A stretch of DNA of 64,000 nucleotides from Lysobacter niastensis (GTDB lineage: Bacteria; Pseudomonadota; Gammaproteobacteria; Xanthomonadales; Xanthomonadaceae), in the NCBI RefSeq assembly GCF_015453285.1, contig NZ_JADLZT010000009.1, forward strand, positions 62,001 to 126,000, written 5' to 3'. Below the pieces are notes generated by a model that saw nothing but the letters and a program-made list of their open reading frames with translations, had not been told where the DNA came from and did no database searches. Every line of letters begins with the position of its first letter. Positions within the stretch are counted from its first letter, which is position 1. Positions 28,984 through 38,577 of this stretch are shown piece by piece. The position numbers and the translations under genes are program-made.

Positions 28984-29010
28984 AAAAACCCCGGCCAGGC
29001 CGGGGTTTTT
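28984..29010 (-). terminator. Intrinsic terminator of acnB
   Basis: A stem AAAAACCCCGGCC/GGCCGGGGTTTTT (13 bp) with a minimal loop. On the minus strand it is followed by nine T residues, ending acnB transcripts about 80 bp after the stop codon. Confidence 0.93.
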
Positions 29011-29090
29011 GTTGCCGCCGATTCAGAATCGAATGATTCGGAGCCGGCGTTCAAGAGTGAAACATCCCTGCATGATTCAGGATCGCAACA

Positions 29091-31676
29091 TCACGCAGCG
29101 ACCGTATCCGCGACCTGCTTGTAGTCCTCGATCTGGTCGAAGTTCATGTAGCGGTAGATCTCGGCGCCCTTGGCGTTGATCACGCCGATATCCGCCATGT
29201 ACTCCTCACGCGTCGGGATGCGACCCAGGCGCGAGCAGATCGCAGCGAGCTCCGCCGAGCCCAGGTACACGTTGGTGTTGCGGCCGAGGCGGTTCGGGAA
29301 GTTGCGGGTGCTGGTCGAGAACACCGTCGCGCCCTCGCGCGCCTGCGCCTGGTTGCCCATGCACAGCGAGCAGCCCGGCATCTCCATGCGCGCGCCGGCG
29401 GTGCCGAACGTGCCGTAGTGGCCTTCCTTGGTCAGCTCGGAAGCATCCATCTTGGTCGGCGGCGCGACCCACAGTCGCGTCGGGATGTCGCGCTTGCCTT
29501 CCAGCAGCTTGGCGGCGGCACGGAAGTGGCCGATGTTGGTCATGCACGAGCCGATGAACACTTCGTCGATGACCGCGCCGGCGACGTCGGACAGCGTCTT
29601 CACATCGTCCGGATCGTTCGGGCAGGCCAGGATCGGCTCGACGATTTCGTTGAGGTCGATCTCGATGACCGCGGCGTACTCCGCGTCGGCATCGCCTTCC
29701 AGCAACTGCGGGTTGGCCAGCCAGGCTTCCATCGCCTTGATGCGGCGCGCCAGCGAGCGCGGATCGGCATAACCCTCGGCGATCATCCACTTCAGCAGCG
29801 TGATGTTGCTGGTGAGGTATTCGATGATCGGTGCCTGGTCGAGCTTGACCGTGCAGCCTGCGGCCGAACGCTCGGCCGAGGCGTCGGACAGTTCGAACGC
29901 CTGCTCCACCTTCAGCTGCGGCAGGCCTTCGATTTCGAGGATGCGGCCGGAGAAGATGTTCTTCTTGCCCTGCTTGGCGACGGTCAGCAGGCCCTGCTTG
30001 ATGGCAGCCAGCGGGATCGCGTTGACGAGATCGCGCAGGGTCACGCCCGGCTGCATCTCGCCCTTGAAGCGCACCAGCACCGACTCCGGCATGTCCAGCG
30101 GCATCACGCCGGTGGCCGCGGCGAACGCGACCAGGCCGGAGCCGGCCGGGAACGAGATGCCCACCGGGAAGCGGGTGTGCGAGTCGCCGCCGGTACCCAC
30201 GGTGTCGGGCAGCAGCATGCGGTTGAGCCAAGAGTGAATGACGCCGTCGCCCGGACGCAGCGAAATGCCGCCACGGTTGGAGATGAACTCCGGCAGCGTG
30301 TGGTGCGTTTTCACGTCCACCGGCTTCGGATAGGCGGCCGTGTGGCAGAACGACTGCATGACGAGGTCGGCCGAGAAGCCCAGGCAAGCCAGGTCCTTCA
30401 GCTCGTCGCGGGTCATCGGGCCGGTCGTATCCTGCGAGCCGACCGAGGTCATCTTCGGCTCGCAATAGGTACCCGGGCGCACGCCCTCACCTTCCGGCAG
30501 ACCGCAGGCGCGGCCGACCATCTTCTGCGCGAGCGAGTAGCCCTTGCCGGTGTCGGCCGGGTTCTGCGGCAGGCGGAACAGCGTCGACGGCGCCAGGCCC
30601 AGGGCCTCGCGCGCCTTGGCGGTCAGGCCACGGCCGACGATCAGCGGAATGCGGCCGCCAGCACGGACTTCATCCAGCAGCACGTCGGACTTCAGCGCGA
30701 ACTCGGCGATCACTTCGCCATTCTTCAGCGCCTTGCCGTCGTACGGACGCAGCTCGACGACGTCGCCCATGTTCATCTGCGACACGTCCAGTTCGATCGG
30801 CAGTGCGCCGGCGTCTTCCATCGTGTTGTAGAAGATCGGGGCGATCTTGGAGCCCAGGCACACGCCGCCGAAGCGCTTGTTCGGAATGAACGGAATGTCC
30901 TCGCCGGTGAACCACAGCACCGAGTTGGTGGCGGACTTGCGCGAGGAACCGGTGCCGACCACGTCGCCGACGTAAGCGACGAGATGGCCCTTGGCCTTCA
31001 GCGACTCGATGAAGGCGACCGGGCCGCGCTTGCCGTCCTCTTCCGGCTCGATGCCGTCGCGCTTGTTCTTGAGCATCGCCAGCGCGTGCAGCGGGATGTC
31101 CGGGCGCGTGGTCGCGTCGGGGGCCGGCGACAGGTCGTCGGTGTTGGTTTCGCCGGTCACCTTGAAGACGGTGATGGTCAGGCTCTCCGGCACTTCCGGA
31201 CGGCTGGTGAACCACTCGGCATCCGCCCAGCTCTGCAGCACGGCCTTGGCGTTGGCATTGCCCTGCCCGGCCTTCTCCTGCACGTCGTGGAAGGCGTCGA
31301 ACATCAGCAGGGTCTTCTTCAGCGCATCGGCGGCGATCGCGCCAACGGCGTCGTCGTCGAGCAGCTCGACCAGCGGATGGATGTTGTAACCGCCGAGCAT
31401 GGTGCCGAGCAGTTCGGTCGCGCGCTCACGGCTGATCAGCGCGTTCTTCTCGGTGCCGAAGGCGACCGCAGCCAGGTAGGAGGCCTTGACCTTGGCAGCG
31501 TCGTCGACGCCGGCCGGCACGCGGTTGGTGATGAGATCGACCAGGAATGCTTCTTCGCCTGCCGGCGGGTTCTTCAGCAGCTCGATGACATCAGCGGTCT
31601 GCTGGGCGGTCAGCGGCAGCGGCGGAATGCCCAGCGCGGCGCGCTCGGCAACGTGTTGGCGGTAGCTGGAGAGCAT
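29091..31676 (-). CDS. acnB: Aconitate hydratase B
   Basis: This 861-residue TCA-cycle enzyme converts citrate to isocitrate and probably also 2-methyl-cis-aconitate. The layout is AcnB type: an N-terminal helical HEAT-like domain, the swivel domain moved to the front, and C-terminal cluster ligands in GSCMTNIGH and [10 protein letters not shown]. The start [19 protein letters not shown] is typical of AcnB; the frame is open further upstream but not conserved. It is divergent from acnA. Confidence 0.97.
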   Translation of the reverse strand: MLSSYRQHVAERAALGIPPLPLTAQQTADVIELLKNPPAGEEAFLVDLITNRVPAGVDDAAKVKASYLAAVAFGTEKNALISRERATELLGTMLGGYNIHPLVELLDDDAVGAIAADALKKTLLMFDAFHDVQEKAGQGNANAKAVLQSWADAEWFTSRPEVPESLTITVFKVTGETNTDDLSPAPDATTRPDIPLHALAMLKNKRDGIEPEEDGKRGPVAFIESLKAKGHLVAYVGDVVGTGSSRKSATNSVLWFTGEDIPFIPNKRFGGVCLGSKIAPIFYNTMEDAGALPIELDVSQMNMGDVVELRPYDGKALKNGEVIAEFALKSDVLLDEVRAGGRIPLIVGRGLTAKAREALGLAPSTLFRLPQNPADTGKGYSLAQKMVGRACGLPEGEGVRPGTYCEPKMTSVGSQDTTGPMTRDELKDLACLGFSADLVMQSFCHTAAYPKPVDVKTHHTLPEFISNRGGISLRPGDGVIHSWLNRMLLPDTVGTGGDSHTRFPVGISFPAGSGLVAFAAATGVMPLDMPESVLVRFKGEMQPGVTLRDLVNAIPLAAIKQGLLTVAKQGKKNIFSGRILEIEGLPQLKVEQAFELSDASAERSAAGCTVKLDQAPIIEYLTSNITLLKWMIAEGYADPRSLARRIKAMEAWLANPQLLEGDADAEYAAVIEIDLNEIVEPILACPNDPDDVKTLSDVAGAVIDEVFIGSCMTNIGHFRAAAKLLEGKRDIPTRLWVAPPTKMDASELTKEGHYGTFGTAGARMEMPGCSLCMGNQAQAREGATVFSTSTRNFPNRLGRNTNVYLGSAELAAICSRLGRIPTREEYMADIGVINAKGAEIYRYMNFDQIEDYKQVADTVAA

Positions 31677-32065
31677 GAAGATTCCCGTCGAAGTGAAGCG
31701 GAGAGACACCGAACCGCACTGCACTACCGCCGGCGAGGTATCGCTATCCGGCGTGCAGCGGGTTTGGCAGGGAGTTGCCAGTGCGCGGGAGCCCCCTGAA
31801 GGGCGTCCCGACAACCGCGTATTTTGCCCGGAATGGCGTTTTCGGGCAATGCGCATTCACCCGTTTCACCTAACTCCGGCAAGGGTTTACGCGCGCCCGT
31901 GGAACGTTCCGGGCCGATACTGGACCAAGGTCTGCACGCTACCTGAATACGATGGAGCGATAATCGCCGGACCGCGCCACGGAACTCCGCGGCGCCCGCC
32001 ATCGAGCCCGCCGCGCCCCCGTCCGCGGAGAGCACGCCAGCCACATTGCACAGGAGCCATCCCCC
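31677..32065. promoter_or_regulatory. Divergent promoter region of acnB and acnA
   Basis: This 389-bp gap must carry both promoters. A GATAAT box at 31959-31964 could serve acnA, but its -35 is poor. AGGAG at 32051-32055 is a plausible ribosome site for acnA. No further gene is seen. Confidence 0.4.
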
Positions 32066-34822
32066 ATGTCCGACTCCTTCTCCACGCGCCGCCAGCTCGA
32101 CGTCAACGGACGCCGCCTCACTTACTACAGCCTGCCGGCCCTGGGTGAGCGCTTCGACATCAGCAAGCTGCCGTACTCGATGAAGATCCTCCTCGAGAAC
32201 CTGCTGCGCCACGAAGACGGCGGAATGACGGTAGGTCGCGAGCACATCGAGGCGGTCGCACAGTGGGACGCCGCGAAGGAGCCCGACACCGAGATCGCCT
32301 TCATGCCGGCGCGCGTGGTGCTGCAGGACTTCACCGGCGTGCCGTGCGTGGTCGACTTGGCGGCGATGCGCGATGCGGTGACGCGCCTGGGCGGCAGCCC
32401 GAAGCAGATCAACCCGCTGATTCCCTCCGAACTCGTGATCGACCACTCGGTGCAGGTCGACGTGTTCGGACGGGCGGACGCACTCGACCTCAACGGCAAG
32501 ATCGAGTTCGAACGCAACAAGGAGCGCTACAGCTTCCTGCGCTGGGGCCAGAAGGCATTCGACAACTTTAAGGTGGTACCGCCGAACACCGGCATCGTGC
32601 ATCAGGTGAACCTGGAACATCTGGCCCGCGTCGTCGTTGAGCGCGAAGTCGAAGGAACGCTGCTGGCGTTCCCCGACACCGTGTTCGGCACCGACAGCCA
32701 CACCACGATGATCAACGGCATCGGCGTGCTCGGCTGGGGCGTGGGCGGCATCGAGGCCGAGGCGGCCATGCTCGGCCAGCCGTCCTCCATGCTGATTCCA
32801 CAAGTGGTTGGCTTCAAGCTCACCGGCAGACTGCCCGAGGGCTCCACCGCCACCGACCTGGTGCTGACCGTCACGCAGATGCTTCGTGCGTTGGGCGTGG
32901 TCGGCAAGTTCGTCGAGTTCTACGGCGACGGCCTGCAGCACCTGCCACTGGCCGACCGCGCCACGATCGCCAACATGGCGCCGGAGTACGGCGCGACCTG
33001 CGGCATCTTCCCCATCGACGCCGAAGCGCTGAACTACCTGCGGCTTTCCGGTCGCAGCAGCGAGCAGATCGCGCTGGTCGAGGCCTATGCCAAGGCGCAG
33101 GGACTGTGGCACGAGCCCAACTCCCCACATGCCACCTACTCCGCCACGCTGGCGCTGGACCTGGGCGACGTGAAGCCTTCACTCGCCGGCCCCAAGCGTC
33201 CGCAGGACCGCGTGCTGCTGGAAGGCGTGCAGGAGAACTTCCACAAGAACCTCGAAGGCCTGACCGCCAACCGCAAGCCGCGCAAGGAATCGCTGGAGCG
33301 CCTGGCCGGCGAAGGCGGCGCGCAGCCGCAGGCCGAACACCTCGCCGCGAAGCCGCGCTCCAAGATCCGCATCCAGGACCAGGATGCCGACCTGACCGAC
33401 GGCTCGGTCGTCATCGCCGCGATCACCTCGTGCACCAACACCTCCAATCCCGCGGTGATGCTCGGCGCCGGACTGGTCGCGCGCAACGCGGTCAAGCTGG
33501 GGCTGAAGGCCAAGCCGTGGGTGAAGACCTCACTCGGGCCGGGCTCGCTGGTGGTGACCGACTACCTCAAGAAGGCCGGCGTGCTCGAGGACCTGGAGAA
33601 GCTCGGCTTCTACGTCGTCGGCTACGGCTGCACCACATGCATCGGCAACTCGGGCCCGCTGCCCGACGAAGTGTCCAAGGGCATCGCCGAGAACGAACTG
33701 GTGGTCGCCTCGGTGCTTTCCGGCAATCGCAACTTCGAAGGCCGCGTGCATCCCGAGGTCAAGATGAACTACCTGGCCTCGCCGCCGCTGGTGGTGGCGT
33801 ACGCACTGGCAGGCACGGTCGACATCGACCTCACCAGCGAACCAGTCGGCCACACGGCAGACGGGAAAGACGTGTACCTGCGCGACCTCTGGCCGAGCAA
33901 CAAGGAGATCGGCGACATCATCTCCGCGACCGTCGGACCGGAACTGTTCGCCCAGAACTACGCCGACGTGTTCAAGGGCGATACGCGCTGGAACCGGATC
34001 GCATCACCGGAAGGCGAGTCGTTCCATTGGGAGGGTTCTTCGACCTACATCAAGAACCCGCCCTATTTCGACGGCATGACCATGCACGTGGGGTCCATCC
34101 AGGACGTGGAGAACGCACGCGTGATGGGCGTGTTCGGCGACTCGATCACCACCGACCACATCTCCCCGGCGGGCAACATCAAGAAGGATTCGCCGGCCGG
34201 ACGGTTCCTGATCGAGCGCGGAGTGCAACCGGTCGACTTCAACAGCTACGGCAGCCGCCGCGGCAACGACGATGTGATGGTGCGCGGCACCTTCGCCAAC
34301 ATCCGCATCAAGAACCTGATGCTGGGCGGCGAGGAAGGCGGCAACACGATCTACCACGGCCCGCACGGAGCCACCGAGAAGATGTCGATCTACGACGCGG
34401 CGATGCGTTACAAGGCCGACGGCGTACCGCTGGTGGTGTTTGCGGGCAAGGAATACGGCACCGGTTCCTCGCGCGACTGGGCGGCCAAGGGCACCAACCT
34501 GCTGGGCGTGAAGGCGGTGGTCGCAGAGAGCTTCGAACGGATCCACCGCTCCAACCTGGTCGGCATGGGCGTGCTGCCGCTGCAGTTCAAGGATGGAGAG
34601 AACGCGCAGAAGCTGGGGCTCGACGGCTCGGAAACGATCAGTGTCACCGGCCTGCAGGACGGCGCCGCCAAAACCGCCCTAGTCGTGGCGACGCGCGCCG
34701 ACGGCAGCTCCAGGGAGTTCGAGGTCAAGGTGTTGCTGCTTACGCCCAAGGAAGTGGAGTACTTCCGCCACGGCGGCATCCTGCATTACGTGCTGCGCCA
34801 GCTCGCCTCGAAGAAAGCTTGA
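32066..34822 (+). CDS. acnA: Aconitate hydratase A (RpfA equivalent)
   Basis: This 918-residue monomeric aconitase has 4Fe-4S ligands in AAITSCTNTSNP and GYGCTTCIGNSGPL, and active-site motifs FGTDSHTTMINGIGV and GSSRDWAAKG. In Xanthomonas campestris the gene at this place, next to rpfB, was named rpfA because its loss lowers extracellular enzyme production. The last codons and the following terminator are repeated downstream in 151-bp units, so the C terminus (QLASKKA) may be a recent product of that duplication; the third copy encodes QLASRKAA. Confidence 0.96.
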   Translation: MSDSFSTRRQLDVNGRRLTYYSLPALGERFDISKLPYSMKILLENLLRHEDGGMTVGREHIEAVAQWDAAKEPDTEIAFMPARVVLQDFTGVPCVVDLAAMRDAVTRLGGSPKQINPLIPSELVIDHSVQVDVFGRADALDLNGKIEFERNKERYSFLRWGQKAFDNFKVVPPNTGIVHQVNLEHLARVVVEREVEGTLLAFPDTVFGTDSHTTMINGIGVLGWGVGGIEAEAAMLGQPSSMLIPQVVGFKLTGRLPEGSTATDLVLTVTQMLRALGVVGKFVEFYGDGLQHLPLADRATIANMAPEYGATCGIFPIDAEALNYLRLSGRSSEQIALVEAYAKAQGLWHEPNSPHATYSATLALDLGDVKPSLAGPKRPQDRVLLEGVQENFHKNLEGLTANRKPRKESLERLAGEGGAQPQAEHLAAKPRSKIRIQDQDADLTDGSVVIAAITSCTNTSNPAVMLGAGLVARNAVKLGLKAKPWVKTSLGPGSLVVTDYLKKAGVLEDLEKLGFYVVGYGCTTCIGNSGPLPDEVSKGIAENELVVASVLSGNRNFEGRVHPEVKMNYLASPPLVVAYALAGTVDIDLTSEPVGHTADGKDVYLRDLWPSNKEIGDIISATVGPELFAQNYADVFKGDTRWNRIASPEGESFHWEGSSTYIKNPPYFDGMTMHVGSIQDVENARVMGVFGDSITTDHISPAGNIKKDSPAGRFLIERGVQPVDFNSYGSRRGNDDVMVRGTFANIRIKNLMLGGEEGGNTIYHGPHGATEKMSIYDAAMRYKADGVPLVVFAGKEYGTGSSRDWAAKGTNLLGVKAVVAESFERIHRSNLVGMGVLPLQFKDGENAQKLGLDGSETISVTGLQDGAAKTALVVATRADGSSREFEVKVLLLTPKEVEYFRHGGILHYVLRQLASKKA

Positions 34823-34846
34823 CCGCTCCGGGACGGGCGTAAGCCC

Positions 34847-34869
34847 CGCCCGCCGCATTGCGGCGGGCG
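34847..34869 (+). terminator. Hairpin after acnA, copy 1
   Basis: CGCCCGCCGC-ATT-GCGGCGGGCG, a 10-bp perfect stem 25 bases after the acnA stop. An identical copy lies 151 bp downstream. Confidence 0.7.
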
Positions 34870-34997
34870 TTCGGAACGGCCGCGCGGCAGTGCCACGCAA
34901 GCGGCCGTCCCTCACCCACCACGGCGGCATCCTGCATTACGTGCTGCGCCAACTCGCCTCGAAGAAAGCTTGATCGCTCCGGGACGGACGGAAGCCC

Positions 34998-35020
34998 TGC
35001 CCGCCGCATTGCGGCGGGCG
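34998..35020 (+). terminator. Hairpin, copy 2 (duplicated)
   Basis: The same stem as in copy 1, carried by the second repeat unit. Confidence 0.6.
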
Positions 35021-35151
35021 TTCGGAACGGCCGCGCGGCAGTGCCGCGCAAGCGGCCGTCCCTCACCCACCACGGCGGCATCCTGCATTACGTGCTGCGC
35101 CAGCTCGCCTCGAGAAAGGCCGCCTGACGGCACCGGATCGAGCGGAAGCCC

Positions 35152-35176
35152 CGCCCTCGCGCATCGCGCGAGGGCG
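35152..35176. terminator. Third hairpin, between acnA repeats and the lipoprotein gene
   Basis: CGCCCTCGCGC-ATC-GCGCGAGGGCG, an 11-bp stem of different sequence but equal position after the third repeat's stop codon. It may be the original acnA terminator and also serves the convergent lipoprotein gene. Confidence 0.65.
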
Positions 35177-35191
35177 TTCGCCAGGCGCGCG

Positions 35192-35657
35192 CTATCGGGC
35201 AGGCCCGAGCGCCGGTGTCCAGCGAATGCTGGTCAGATGCCAGTCGCCGTCTTCCGCGCCAGCCGCTCTCGATCTCGTAGAGCTGCGCGGAATCCGGCAG
35301 GAATCGGCCCGACCCGCCGGTCAGGGCTGCGGTGAACCTCACCGTGGCGTGCCCATCTCGCAGCACGATCTCCTGCGGTCCTGCCCGCACGCCGACGTCC
35401 CGGTGCTGCAGGAACAGGACCTGCGCCATGCGCCGTGCCTGCTCCCGGTCGAGGCCATCCGGACCGACGAAGTCCTTGGCGAGGTAGCCCTGCAACGCCC
35501 CTGGGTCTCGTTGCTCAACGCTCGCCTGCAGCCCGGCAAGCGTCTCGCGCAGCCGCTGCTCAGGCGGGGTTCGCGCGCATCCCGCGAGCACGAGCCCGAA
35601 CAGGGCCAACGCCAGCGCAAACGAAACCGCCCTGGTGCCCGTTGAAGATTTCCGCAT
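35192..35657 (-). pseudogene. Frameshifted lipoprotein gene, NTF2-like
   Basis: A lipoprotein with lipobox LAGC (Cys27) and an NTF2/SnoaL-like fold by eye (VEQRDPGALQGYLAKDFVG, HATVRFTAALTG, QLYEIESGWR). Good Shine-Dalgarno GGAGG supports the start. After codon 134 the frame runs on to 35088 through the acnA repeats with an unlikely Arg-rich tail. Removing one base in the CC at about 35254-35255 restores EDGDWHLTSIRW and a stop at 35192, the ending one expects. Either a real one-base insertion or a sequencing error. Confidence 0.7.
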
Positions 35658-35834
35658 GCGTTCCTCCGCGACGAAGGGCGCATGCTGACATGGATTTCCG
35701 CCGCGGTCCGTGCACCTCGCCTGCCCCTGGGCCGCCTTGCCAGCCCCTAGTGCCTATGCTCCAATCCGGGAAAGACCGTACGCCTGCGCATTTGGCAGTG
35801 CGGCGATCACCGCGGCATGACAGAGGGGAGCGCG

Positions 35835-37517
35835 ATGAGTTTTGAACGTCCGTGGCTTGCGCAGTATCCGGCCGGCGTACCGGCCCAGATCGATGTCGAC
35901 GAGTATCCATCCATTGTGTCGGTTCTCGAGAACGCGATCGGCAAGTACCGCGACCGTCCCGCCTTCGCCAACCTCGGCAAGGTCCTGACGTATGCCGAGG
36001 CGGACCGCCTGAGCGCCCAGTTCGCGGCCTACCTGCTGGGCGAGCTCAAGCTGAAGAAGGGCGATCGCGTCGCGATCATGATGCCCAACTGTCTGCAGTA
36101 CCCGATCGCGACGTTCGGCATCCTGCGTGCCGGCCTGACCGTGGTGAACACCAACCCGATGTACACGGCACGCGAGCTGAAGCATCAGCTCGTCGACTCC
36201 GGCGCCAGCGCGCTGCTCGTCCTCGACAACTTCGGCCACACCGTCCAGGAAGTCATCGCCGACACGCAGGTCAAGCAGGTCATTACCACCGGTCTGGGCG
36301 ACATGCTCGGCATGCCGAAGGGCGCCATCGTTAACTTCGTCCTGAAGTACGTGAAGAAGATGGTGCCGGACTACAACATCGCCGGCACGATCCGCTTCAA
36401 GGACGCGCTGACGCTCGGCCAGATGCACAAGCTGCCCGAGATCGAGATCGGCCCGGAGGACATCGCGTTCCTGCAGTACACCGGTGGCACCACGGGCGTG
36501 GCCAAGGGCGCGATGCTGACTCATCGCAACCTCGTCGCGAACATGCAGCAGGCCTCGGCGTGGATCGGCACCAACGTGAAGTACGGTGAGGAAATCATCA
36601 TCACCGCGCTGCCGCTGTACCACATCTTCGCGTTGACGGCGAACGGCCTGGTCTTCATGAAGTTCGGCGGCCTCAACTACATGATCACCAACCCGCGCGA
36701 CATGCCCGGGTTCGTGAAGGAACTGAAGAAGGTTCCCTTCACCGCGATCACCGGCGTCAACACGCTGTTCAACGGCCTGCTCAACACGCCCGGCTTCGAC
36801 CAGATCGATTTCTCGCGCCTGCACCTGACGCTTGGCGGCGGTATGGCAGTGCAGCGTTCGGTTGCCGAGCGCTGGAAGCAGGCCACCGGCACCACGCTGG
36901 TCGAGGCCTACGGCCTGACCGAGACTTCGCCCGCGGCCTGCATCAATCCGATGGACCTGGCCGACTACAATGGCGCCATCGGCCTGCCGATCCCCTCGAC
37001 CGACGCCTGCCTGAAGGACGAGAACGGCAACACGCTGACCGGCATCGGCGAGGTCGGTGAGCTGTGCATCAAGGGCCCGCAGGTGATGAAGGGCTACTGG
37101 CGCCGCCCCGAGGAAACCGCCAACGTCCTCGACGCCGACGGCTGGCTGCATACGGGCGACATGGCCCGTATGGATGAAAACGGCTTCTTCTACATCGTCG
37201 ACCGCAAGAAGGACATGATCCTGGTCTCGGGCTTCAACGTGTACCCGAACGAGGTCGAGGACGTCATCGCGATGATGCCGGGCGTGCTGGAAGTGGCCGC
37301 GGTCGGCGTGGCCGACGACAAATCCGGCGAGGCGGTCAAGGTCGTGATTGTCAAGAAGGACCCGGCGTTGACCGCCGAGCAGGTCAAAGCCCACGCCCGC
37401 GAGCACCTGACCGGCTACAAGCACCCGCGCTACGTCGAGTTCCGGACCGAGTTGCCGAAGACCAATGTCGGCAAGATCCTGCGCCGCGAGCTTCGCGACA
37501 ACCCTGCCGGCGCTTGA
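35835..37517 (+). CDS. rpfB: RpfB, long-chain fatty acyl-CoA ligase of the DSF cluster
   Basis: This 560-residue FadD-type ligase activates free fatty acids with CoA and ATP. In Xanthomonas RpfB clears the DSF signal by this reaction and can replace FadD. The AMP-binding motif is YTGGTTGVAKGAMLTHRN; further motifs are EAYGLTETSP, GWLHTGD and the C-terminal Lys in NVGKILRRELR. The start at MSFERPW follows a GAGGGGAG site; a Met six codons earlier is weaker. It is followed by a terminator, then rpfF. Confidence 0.95.
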   Translation: MSFERPWLAQYPAGVPAQIDVDEYPSIVSVLENAIGKYRDRPAFANLGKVLTYAEADRLSAQFAAYLLGELKLKKGDRVAIMMPNCLQYPIATFGILRAGLTVVNTNPMYTARELKHQLVDSGASALLVLDNFGHTVQEVIADTQVKQVITTGLGDMLGMPKGAIVNFVLKYVKKMVPDYNIAGTIRFKDALTLGQMHKLPEIEIGPEDIAFLQYTGGTTGVAKGAMLTHRNLVANMQQASAWIGTNVKYGEEIIITALPLYHIFALTANGLVFMKFGGLNYMITNPRDMPGFVKELKKVPFTAITGVNTLFNGLLNTPGFDQIDFSRLHLTLGGGMAVQRSVAERWKQATGTTLVEAYGLTETSPAACINPMDLADYNGAIGLPIPSTDACLKDENGNTLTGIGEVGELCIKGPQVMKGYWRRPEETANVLDADGWLHTGDMARMDENGFFYIVDRKKDMILVSGFNVYPNEVEDVIAMMPGVLEVAAVGVADDKSGEAVKVVIVKKDPALTAEQVKAHAREHLTGYKHPRYVEFRTELPKTNVGKILRRELRDNPAGA

Positions 37518-37541
37518 GGTTCCACCCGGCAAACCGCCCCG

Positions 37542-37567
37542 AAAGCCCCTCCTCCGGAGGGGCTTTT
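37542..37567 (+). terminator. Intrinsic terminator between rpfB and rpfF
   Basis: An 11-bp stem AAAGCCCCTCC/GGAGGGGCTTT with a three-base loop and a following T run, 25 bp after the rpfB stop. rpfF would then need its own promoter; TTTGCG-N16-TAGCAT (37570-37597) is a weak candidate. Confidence 0.85.
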
Positions 37568-37674
37568 CCTTTGCGGCCTTGAAAGCGGGTGTAGCATCGA
37601 AATGTGGGCCACATCACGCCGTCCGCCACGCCCACCCCTTCCTGCCTGCGGGCGGCACAGCCGGGGACTGTCAA

Positions 37675-38544
37675 ATGAGCACCATCGAGAAGCTGCACCG
37701 CACGCGTAACTATTCGACCCTGCGCGTCGAGTCTGATCCTGCGGGCGATACACATTGGATGTATATGCACGACGACATCGGTCATGGGGTCCGGCCGTGT
37801 TTCCGTACCGAACTCATGGACGACATGTGGAGCTTCCTCTCGTCGATCACGCTGCGCGAAAGCCAGCGCCAGCCTGGCCGACTGCGTCACGTGGTCCTCG
37901 GTTCCGCAGCCTCCGCCGCTTTTAACCTCGGCGGCGACCTTGACCTGTTCTCGAAGCTGATCCGCTCGAACAACCGCGAACAACTGCTCGCCTATGCGCG
38001 CCGCTGCATCGACGGCGTCTACCACCTGCACAACGGCCTCGGCGGCGACGTTCGCACGATCGCGCTGGTCCAGGGCGATGCGCTGGGCGGCGGTCTCGAG
38101 CTCGCACTGTCGTGCCACACGATCGTCGCCGAAGAAGGCGTGGACATGGGCCTTCCGGAGGTGCTGTTCGGCCTGTTCCCGGGCATGGGCGCCTATTCGT
38201 TCCTGTGCAAGCGCGTCTCGCCGCAGCAGGCCGAAAAGCTGATCCTCGAAGGCACGATCCTCACCAGCGACGAAATGCACCGCATGGGCATCGTCGACGT
38301 GCTCGTGCCCAAGGGCGAGGGCGAGGCCGCCGTGCAGGAACTGATCCGCCAGCAGCAGCGTTCGCCGTACGCGCATCTGGCCATGAACGCCGTGCGCGGC
38401 ATTGCCCAGCCGGTCGGCTACGACGAACTGATGGGCATCACCGAAGTGTGGGTCGATACCGCACTGGCATTGGGTGAGAAGTCGCTGCGCACGATGGAAC
38501 GGATCGTCAAGGCACAATCGCGTCGTTCGGCCATGGCCGCCTGA
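37675..38544 (+). CDS. rpfF: RpfF, DSF synthase (enoyl-CoA hydratase family)
   Basis: This 289-residue crotonase-fold enzyme makes the diffusible signal factor cis-11-methyl-2-dodecenoic acid from acyl-ACP by dehydration and thioesterase steps. Both catalytic glutamates are present: Glu142 in GGGLELALSC and Glu162 in GLPEVLFG, matching Glu141 and Glu161 in X. campestris. The oxyanion motif is AAFNLGGDLDLF. Length equals the Xanthomonas protein. It converges on rpfC, as in the known cluster. Confidence 0.97.
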   Translation: MSTIEKLHRTRNYSTLRVESDPAGDTHWMYMHDDIGHGVRPCFRTELMDDMWSFLSSITLRESQRQPGRLRHVVLGSAASAAFNLGGDLDLFSKLIRSNNREQLLAYARRCIDGVYHLHNGLGGDVRTIALVQGDALGGGLELALSCHTIVAEEGVDMGLPEVLFGLFPGMGAYSFLCKRVSPQQAEKLILEGTILTSDEMHRMGIVDVLVPKGEGEAAVQELIRQQQRSPYAHLAMNAVRGIAQPVGYDELMGITEVWVDTALALGEKSLRTMERIVKAQSRRSAMAA

Positions 38545-38553
38545 TGGGTCCGC

Positions 38554-38574
38554 GCGGGCCGGTCTCCGGCCCGC
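38554..38574. terminator. Hairpin between convergent rpfF and rpfC
   Basis: A 9-bp perfect stem GCGGGCCGG/CCGGCCCGC with a TCT loop in the 33-bp gap; no T-tract. Confidence 0.6.
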
Positions 38575-38577
38575 CCC

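Larger units (their letters stand above)
34768..35127 (+). repeat. 151-bp tandem repeat of the acnA 3' end (two full copies plus a partial third)
   Basis: Copy 1 (34768-34918) contains the last 18 codons, stop and hairpin of acnA. Copy 2 (34919-35069) matches it with six base differences in 151. Copy 3 (from 35070) matches for about 45-57 bases and then diverges. The unit is not a multiple of three and copies 2 and 3 have no upstream frame, so they do not make protein. The pattern fits unequal duplication, with copy 3 as the original gene end. Confidence 0.88.

Noticed and set aside
29418-31799. A 793-codon open frame antisense to acnB
   Set aside because: Same reason; the opposite strand encodes a full, conserved AcnB.
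34858-35127. Short frames in the acnA repeats as separate genes
   Set aside because: They are copies of the acnA tail and terminator with no start signal.
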